Positions 32,412 through 36,166 of a DNA stretch of 36,166 nucleotides are shown here, piece after piece (positions within the stretch are counted from its first letter, which is position 1; the number at the start of each line of letters is the position of its first letter). The stretch is from assembly GCF_004349055.1 (NCBI RefSeq), contig NZ_SMKX01000083.1:1-36166 (forward strand), read 5' to 3'. A program made the position numbers and the translations under genes. Source of the DNA: Kribbella antibiotica (GTDB taxonomy: Bacteria > Actinomycetota > Actinomycetes > Propionibacteriales > Kribbellaceae). The notes under the pieces were generated by a model. That model did not search any database, was not told the DNA's origin, and saw only the letters and a program-made list of their open reading frames with translations.

Positions 32412-32711
32412 ATGACAGTCATCGTGGCCGGCAGCGTGTGGGTGGACCCGGCAACCAGAGACCAGAGCGTCGAAGCGCACCAGGTGATCGTCCGCGCGGC
32501 TCGCGACTACCCGGGCTGCCTCGATTGTTCGATCTCGGCCGATCCGATCGACCTGGGTCGCGTCAACATCTTCGAGTACTGGGACTCCGAGGAGACCCTC
32601 AACGCCTGGCGTGCCATCGCCCCACAACCAGACCCGCCCAAAACCACCATCAAGTCCCAGAGCGTCTTCCTCCACGAGGTCTCCGCCTCGGGACCACCGT
32701 TCAGAAGCTGA
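32412..32711 (+). CDS. Antibiotic biosynthesis monooxygenase (ABM) domain protein
   Basis: A 99-residue ABM-fold protein. The pattern MTVIVAGSVWVDPATRDQ, AARDYPGCLDCSISADP and NIFEYWDSEETLNAW is that of putative quinol monooxygenases, which form ferredoxin-like dimers and oxidise aromatic or quinol substrates without cofactor. ATG 32412 follows GGAAGGAGA. The stop lies three bases before the end of the convergent MarR gene. Confidence 0.8.
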   Translation: MTVIVAGSVWVDPATRDQSVEAHQVIVRAARDYPGCLDCSISADPIDLGRVNIFEYWDSEETLNAWRAIAPQPDPPKTTIKSQSVFLHEVSASGPPFRS

Positions 32712-32714
32712 CCT

Positions 32715-33140
32715 TCACGCCTGGGCGAGCAGGGTCTGAAGTGCGGAGGTGAGGGTGGCCCGGGTCGTGGCGGGGAGGACGGTGGTCAGCTCGGTGATGC
32801 GGGCCGTGACGGCTTCGTGGGCTTGATTGGCGAGGTCACGGCCGGCGTCGGTGAGGTCGATCTGGCAGGCGCGGCGGTCGGTCGGGTGCGCGATGCGGGC
32901 GACGAGGCTACGGCGTTCGAGGCGGTCGACCATGTTGGTGAGGGTGGACCGCTCGATGCTCAGGGTGCGGCTGAGATCGGTCATGCCCTGCGGGCCCATG
33001 AGCAGAACGCAGACCAGATGCGCCTGCTGCGGCGTAAGACCGAGCGGGCGGCTGGTCTCGGCGTACAGGTCTTGGAGCAGGTGCATCGTCTGCACGAGGG
33101 CACCGGTCAGCTCGGTGTCGCGTGCCGTCGTCGTTGCCAT
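32715..33140 (-). CDS. MarR-family transcriptional regulator
   Basis: A 141-residue winged-helix repressor. The DNA-binding part is visible as LTPQQAHLVCVLLMGPQGMTDLSRTLSIERSTLTNMVDRLERRSLVARIAHPTDRRACQIDLT. It is divergent from the LLM oxidoreductase, and the inverted repeats between them fit its operator, so it probably controls both. The inducer is unknown. Confidence 0.88.
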   Translation of the reverse strand: MATTTARDTELTGALVQTMHLLQDLYAETSRPLGLTPQQAHLVCVLLMGPQGMTDLSRTLSIERSTLTNMVDRLERRSLVARIAHPTDRRACQIDLTDAGRDLANQAHEAVTARITELTTVLPATTRATLTSALQTLLAQA

Positions 33141-33169
33141 GACTCGAGTGTAGTCGGGACCCCTGATAC

Positions 33170-33198
33170 TTCGTAGTGCTACTGTTTAGGCCTACGAA
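33170..33198. promoter_or_regulatory. Inverted repeats in the MarR/LLM intergenic region
   Basis: TTCGTAG (33170-33176) and CTACGAA (33192-33198) are perfect arms separated by 15 bases. Overlapping them, GTAG-TG-CTAC (33173-33182) forms a second smaller palindrome. They are placed where a MarR dimer would block the LLM promoter. Confidence 0.6.
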
Positions 33199-33216
33199 CT
33201 AAATCTGGAGGTCACC

Positions 33217-34098
33217 ATGTGGTTCGGATATGGCTCGCCGGCTGGTGTGCGGGATGTCGGTACGGTGCTGGCGCTGGCCGAGCGAGCCGATCGGGACGGG
33301 CTGGATCACGTCAGCGTGTCGGATCATCCGTACGTCGCGGACCTGCTCGACGGGTACGCGACCATCGGCGTACTGCTCGGGCGGACCACCCGGCTCTCGG
33401 CATTCGTCAACGTCACGAACCTGCCGCTGCGCCCGGCGCCGATGCTGGCGCGGACGGCGACCTCGCTCGCGGCGTTGTCCGGCGGCCGGTTCGTTCTGGG
33501 CCTCGGAGCCGGTGGGGCGTGGGACAAGATCACCACGATGGCTGTTCCGGAGCTTCGGCCGCCGGCTGCGGTGGAGGCGTTCGAAGAGGCGATGCAGCTC
33601 GTCCGTGGCCTGTCGGACGGCGGTCGGCCGCAGCCCACGAAGCACTACCCGATCGGCAAGCTCCAGCCGGCCGCAGTCGCTGCGCCGCTGATCTGGACCG
33701 GGTCGAACGGGCCCAAGTCGCTGGCTGCAACCGGTCGCCAGGCGGACGGCTGGATCCCGGGTCACGCAGCCGACTGGCTCAGTGAGCGCTATCGCTGGTC
33801 CCGCCCGATCATCGACGAAGCCGCGCTGTCCGTCGGCCGCAAACCCACCGACGTCGCCACGATCTACAACTTCCCGGGCGAGCTCACCAGCTCCCCGGTA
33901 CGGCGTACGCGCGGCGACGACGGGATGTGGATCGGCGGTTCCAGCGAACAATGGATCGAGGAGCTGACCGGTGCGTTCCTCGAACACGGCGCAGGCGGGT
34001 TCACCTTGTTCCCCCGCGGATCCGAACCGTTCGACGTACAGCTGGCTCGGTGGAGCAACGAGGTCGTCCCGGCTATCCGCGCTGCCATCAGTCAGTGA
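33217..34098 (+). CDS. LLM-class flavin/F420-dependent oxidoreductase
   Basis: A 293-residue luciferase-fold protein. The signatures are LAERADRDGLDHVSVSDHPY, the ARTATSLAALSGGRFVLGLGAGG strand that binds the cofactor, and the WIPGHAADWLSERY region. In actinomycetes such proteins use FMN or coenzyme F420; a conserved feature that decides which is not obvious. ATG 33217 follows GGAGGT. Likely repressed by the divergent MarR protein. The end overlaps the convergent aldo/keto reductase gene by 11 bases. Confidence 0.85.
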   Translation: MWFGYGSPAGVRDVGTVLALAERADRDGLDHVSVSDHPYVADLLDGYATIGVLLGRTTRLSAFVNVTNLPLRPAPMLARTATSLAALSGGRFVLGLGAGGAWDKITTMAVPELRPPAAVEAFEEAMQLVRGLSDGGRPQPTKHYPIGKLQPAAVAAPLIWTGSNGPKSLAATGRQADGWIPGHAADWLSERYRWSRPIIDEAALSVGRKPTDVATIYNFPGELTSSPVRRTRGDDGMWIGGSSEQWIEELTGAFLEHGAGGFTLFPRGSEPFDVQLARWSNEVVPAIRAAISQ

Positions 34099-34867
34099 GC
34101 GTCGTGAGCTCCTCCGGCGTCAGCTGGATCGCGCCCGCGGCGACGTTCTGCTCCAGGTGTGGGATCTTGCCGGTGCCCGGGATGCCGAGGATGTTGGGGG
34201 AGCGCTGCAACGTCCAGGCGAGGCGCACCTGATGCGAGCTGGCCCCGCGTGCTTCGGCGATCGCGTCGACCGCGGCTGACGATGCCCCGACGATCGACGA
34301 GAACGGGACATACGCGATCCCGCGCTCCGCGCAGAGGTCGATCAGCGGATCATCGGCCCGCTCATCGACCGAGTAGTAGTTCTGCACACAGACCACCGGC
34401 GCGATCGTCAACGCCTCCTCCAACTGCTCGGCGCGAACGTTGGAGACCCCGAGATGCCGGATCACCCCAGCGTCCCGCAGCGCAGCCAGCACGGCGAAGT
34501 GGTCGGCCAGCGAGCCCGAATTGTCGGGGACGCGGAGGTTGACGAGGTCGAGTGAATCGACAGCGAGGACGCGCAGGTTGTCGTCGACCTGCGCGCGGAG
34601 CTCGGTGGCGTTGGCCGCGTAATAGAACCCGCGCTCCGGTGCAGTGCCCGGCCCGACCTTGGTCGCGATCAACAGCTCGGACCGGTACGGCGAGAGGGCC
34701 GTACGGATCAGTTCGTTCGCGGCACCGTAGAACTGGGCGGTGTCGAAGTGGTCTACCCCGAGCTCGACCGCACGACGCAGTACGGCGACGCCGGTCGCCG
34801 GATCGAGCCGCATGGCGCCGAACCCGATTCGGTTGACGGTGTGGTCGCCGAGCTTCCAGGTGGTCAT
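34088..34867 (-). CDS. Aldo/keto reductase
   Basis: A 259-residue TIM-barrel reductase. Asp and Tyr are in FDTAQFYG and Lys in IATKVG. The expected catalytic His is absent: the strand reads LDLVNLRVPD, an arrangement seen in a subgroup of actinomycete aldo/keto reductases. ATG 34867 overlaps the stop of the RraA-like gene as ATGA, so the two are coupled. It may act on an aldehyde or ketone product of its neighbour, but this is inference. Confidence 0.85.
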   Translation of the reverse strand: MTTWKLGDHTVNRIGFGAMRLDPATGVAVLRRAVELGVDHFDTAQFYGAANELIRTALSPYRSELLIATKVGPGTAPERGFYYAANATELRAQVDDNLRVLAVDSLDLVNLRVPDNSGSLADHFAVLAALRDAGVIRHLGVSNVRAEQLEEALTIAPVVCVQNYYSVDERADDPLIDLCAERGIAYVPFSSIVGASSAAVDAIAEARGASSHQVRLAWTLQRSPNILGIPGTGKIPHLEQNVAAGAIQLTPEELTTLTD

Positions 34868-35547
34868 TCCTCGATCGCTCCCTTGACTGCGCGAAGGTGC
34901 TGCCGGAACGTGAGTGACGGGTCGGCGGCGCGCGCCGTCAGGTACTCGCTGAAGCGGACCTGCTCACGCAGCGAACGGCCGGCCTGAATGTCCTCGGACT
35001 GCTTCCGCTCGGTGTCGCGAATGGAATCGGCCAGGTCGAACAGCTCCTCGACGCGGCCGGCCGGGACGAAGATGATGCCGTCCTCATCGCCGAGGACGAC
35101 ATCGTCGGTGGTCACGGTCCACTCGCCGATAGTTGCCTTAAGCAACGCATAGGCCGGCTGCGGGTCGAGCCGGAGCGGGCCGGTCGGCATTGCGCCGAGA
35201 CTGAACACCGGCAGCCCAAGCGCCTGTACATCGACGGTGTCGCGGTGCAGACCCCAGATCACCAGGCCGCTGCAGCCGGCGCCCTGCGCCTCGGCCGCCA
35301 CCAGGTCCCCAGCGCAAGCCTCGTCGCGGCGGCCGCCGTTGTCGATCACCAGGACGTCGCCCGGCTCAGCATTTTCGAAGGCTTCCAGGTAGACGTCGAC
35401 ACTGCCCACATGCTGAACAGGCAGCACCCGCCCCGCCACGCGACCGCCAACCACCGCAGTGAGCGAGACCGTACGTACCGGCAATCCGGCGCGCAGGCAG
35501 GCGTCCGCCACATGCGCCGTCGTGAGTTCGTCGAACCGTTCCAGCAT
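34864..35547 (-). CDS. RraA-like protein (4-hydroxy-4-methyl-2-oxoglutarate aldolase fold)
   Basis: A 227-residue protein of the RraA superfamily. The typical core VLVIDNGGRRDEACAGDLVAAEAQGAGCSGLVIWGLHRDT is present, including the Gly-rich and Arg-Asp positions that bind metal and substrate in the aldolases. Some relatives inhibit RNase E, but in actinomycetes aldolase or similar carbonyl-compound functions are more likely. ATG 35547 is the likely start; GTG 35556 is the alternative. It is the first gene before the aldo/keto reductase, so a carbon-compound role for the pair is inference. Confidence 0.83.
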   Translation of the reverse strand: MLERFDELTTAHVADACLRAGLPVRTVSLTAVVGGRVAGRVLPVQHVGSVDVYLEAFENAEPGDVLVIDNGGRRDEACAGDLVAAEAQGAGCSGLVIWGLHRDTVDVQALGLPVFSLGAMPTGPLRLDPQPAYALLKATIGEWTVTTDDVVLGDEDGIIFVPAGRVEELFDLADSIRDTERKQSEDIQAGRSLREQVRFSEYLTARAADPSLTFRQHLRAVKGAIEE

Positions 35548-35594
35548 CCCCAACACCCCTTTTCAGTCGATCCACCACCGACAGTAATAGGCGG

Positions 35595-36140
35595 CTAGGA
35601 CAGAAACTTGAGAACCTCCGCGAACGAAGGGTTGTAGTCCTCGGCCGACGTGTCGACGGTGAGGTGCGGAACCGGCAGATCCACGGCCTGGAAGGCGTTG
35701 TGGGTCCGCAACCGAGCGTCCGCGGTGATCTGCGCGTCCTCGTGGGCGGCGCGCCTCGGGTCGTTCGCCGTTCGTGCGGTGATGCGTTCGAGGGCGACCT
35801 CAGCGGGGACCGCGCAGTGCAGGACCCGAAGGTCTGCCTGACCGAGTAGCGGACTCAGCCCGGGCGTCCAGATCCGGTCCTGAAATGCTGCCTCGGCAAC
35901 GATCGTCGTACCGCGGCCGACGAGCAGACCGATCACATCGAAGAACGTCGACAGCGTCCGCATCGTGAGCGGATCACCCGGCCCGGGCACGAAGCCCGGG
36001 GTCGCATGGGCCATTCCTTCTTTGATCTCGTCCCGGCAGATCGCCGGGCATCCGATGGCCGCTGCCACCCGATGCGCCAACGTCGTCTTGCCAGTTCCCG
36101 GTGGACCACTGACGACAACCACCAACGGCTTCGAGTGCAC
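35595..36140 (-). CDS. P-loop kinase, zeta-toxin-like AAA family
   Basis: A 181-residue ATP-binding protein. The Walker A motif GPPGTGKTT is at residues 12-20, and GRGTTIVAEAAFQDRIW marks the following strand of a small-molecule kinase fold. The group contains nucleoside, shikimate-like and zeta-toxin-like kinases; the substrate is not readable. There is no antitoxin gene beside it, so a toxin role is not supported. The start is GTG 36140, close to the right window edge. Confidence 0.8.
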   Translation of the reverse strand: MHSKPLVVVVSGPPGTGKTTLAHRVAAAIGCPAICRDEIKEGMAHATPGFVPGPGDPLTMRTLSTFFDVIGLLVGRGTTIVAEAAFQDRIWTPGLSPLLGQADLRVLHCAVPAEVALERITARTANDPRRAAHEDAQITADARLRTHNAFQAVDLPVPHLTVDTSAEDYNPSFAEVLKFLS

Positions 36141-36166
36141 CGCCGAACCCTAGCCACCTCCCGCCC

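Noticed and set aside
35595..36140. Zeta-toxin of a toxin-antitoxin pair
   Set aside because: The P-loop fold is shared by many kinases, and no small antitoxin gene lies beside it within the window.

Overview
The window is high-G+C DNA with actinomycete gene content: a SigE-type ECF sigma factor, a mycothiol-type DinB protein, an LLM flavin oxidoreductase, DUF3224 and YCII proteins, and many four-base ATGA/GTGA stop-start overlaps. It looks like chromosome from a Propionibacteriales-type soil actinomycete such as Kribbella or Nocardioides. The genus is inference; no marker in the window fixes it.

Layout. 1-2200: an uncertain gene tail, a GNAT acetyltransferase and a convergent NmrA-type protein. 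2255-16398: an incomplete and split complex I locus. nuoH (2255-3202) is separated from nuoI-J-K-L-M-N (10351-16398) by about 7 kb. That gap holds an aldo/keto reductase, an AraC-DinB regulator with a MmcQ/YjbR partner, an exported phosphodiesterase behind a DasR-like palindrome, a sigma/anti-sigma-like pair, a YCII protein, and a methylenetetrahydrofolate-reductase-like protein just before nuoI. nuoA to nuoG are not in the window. 16395-25356: accessory metabolic genes, namely DUF3224, a lipoprotein, arylamine N-acetyltransferase, a lactonase-type propeller, a PhyH dioxygenase operon with a divergent AraC regulator, a dehydrogenase-hydrolase-TetR operon with a clear double operator, a phosphotransferase and YajQ.

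25439-28729 is the most unusual part. A tRNA-Tyr gene is followed by its terminator and a decayed tyrosine-recombinase fragment. Next come two overlapping, visibly AT-richer genes: an AAA ATPase with a DUF3696-like tail and a small protein with a PIN-nuclease-like residue pattern. A frameshifted PhyH pseudogene follows. This looks like the remnant of a mobile island inserted at a tRNA, carrying a two-gene ATPase-nuclease module of the kind seen in anti-phage defence. The defence role is inference.

28735-36140 returns to ordinary actinomycete content: DinB, an epoxide-hydrolase-like enzyme, GNAT, a DUF4263/Shedu-like protein with an altered nuclease motif, a two-part YCII protein, an ABM monooxygenase, a MarR/LLM divergent pair, an aldo/keto reductase, an RraA-like protein and a P-loop kinase.

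The leading candidates for something undescribed are the island ATPase/PIN-like pair, the Shedu-like protein, and the orphan complex I membrane arm next to a folate-reductase-like protein. Small repeats and palindromes in the intergenic DNA are listed separately.
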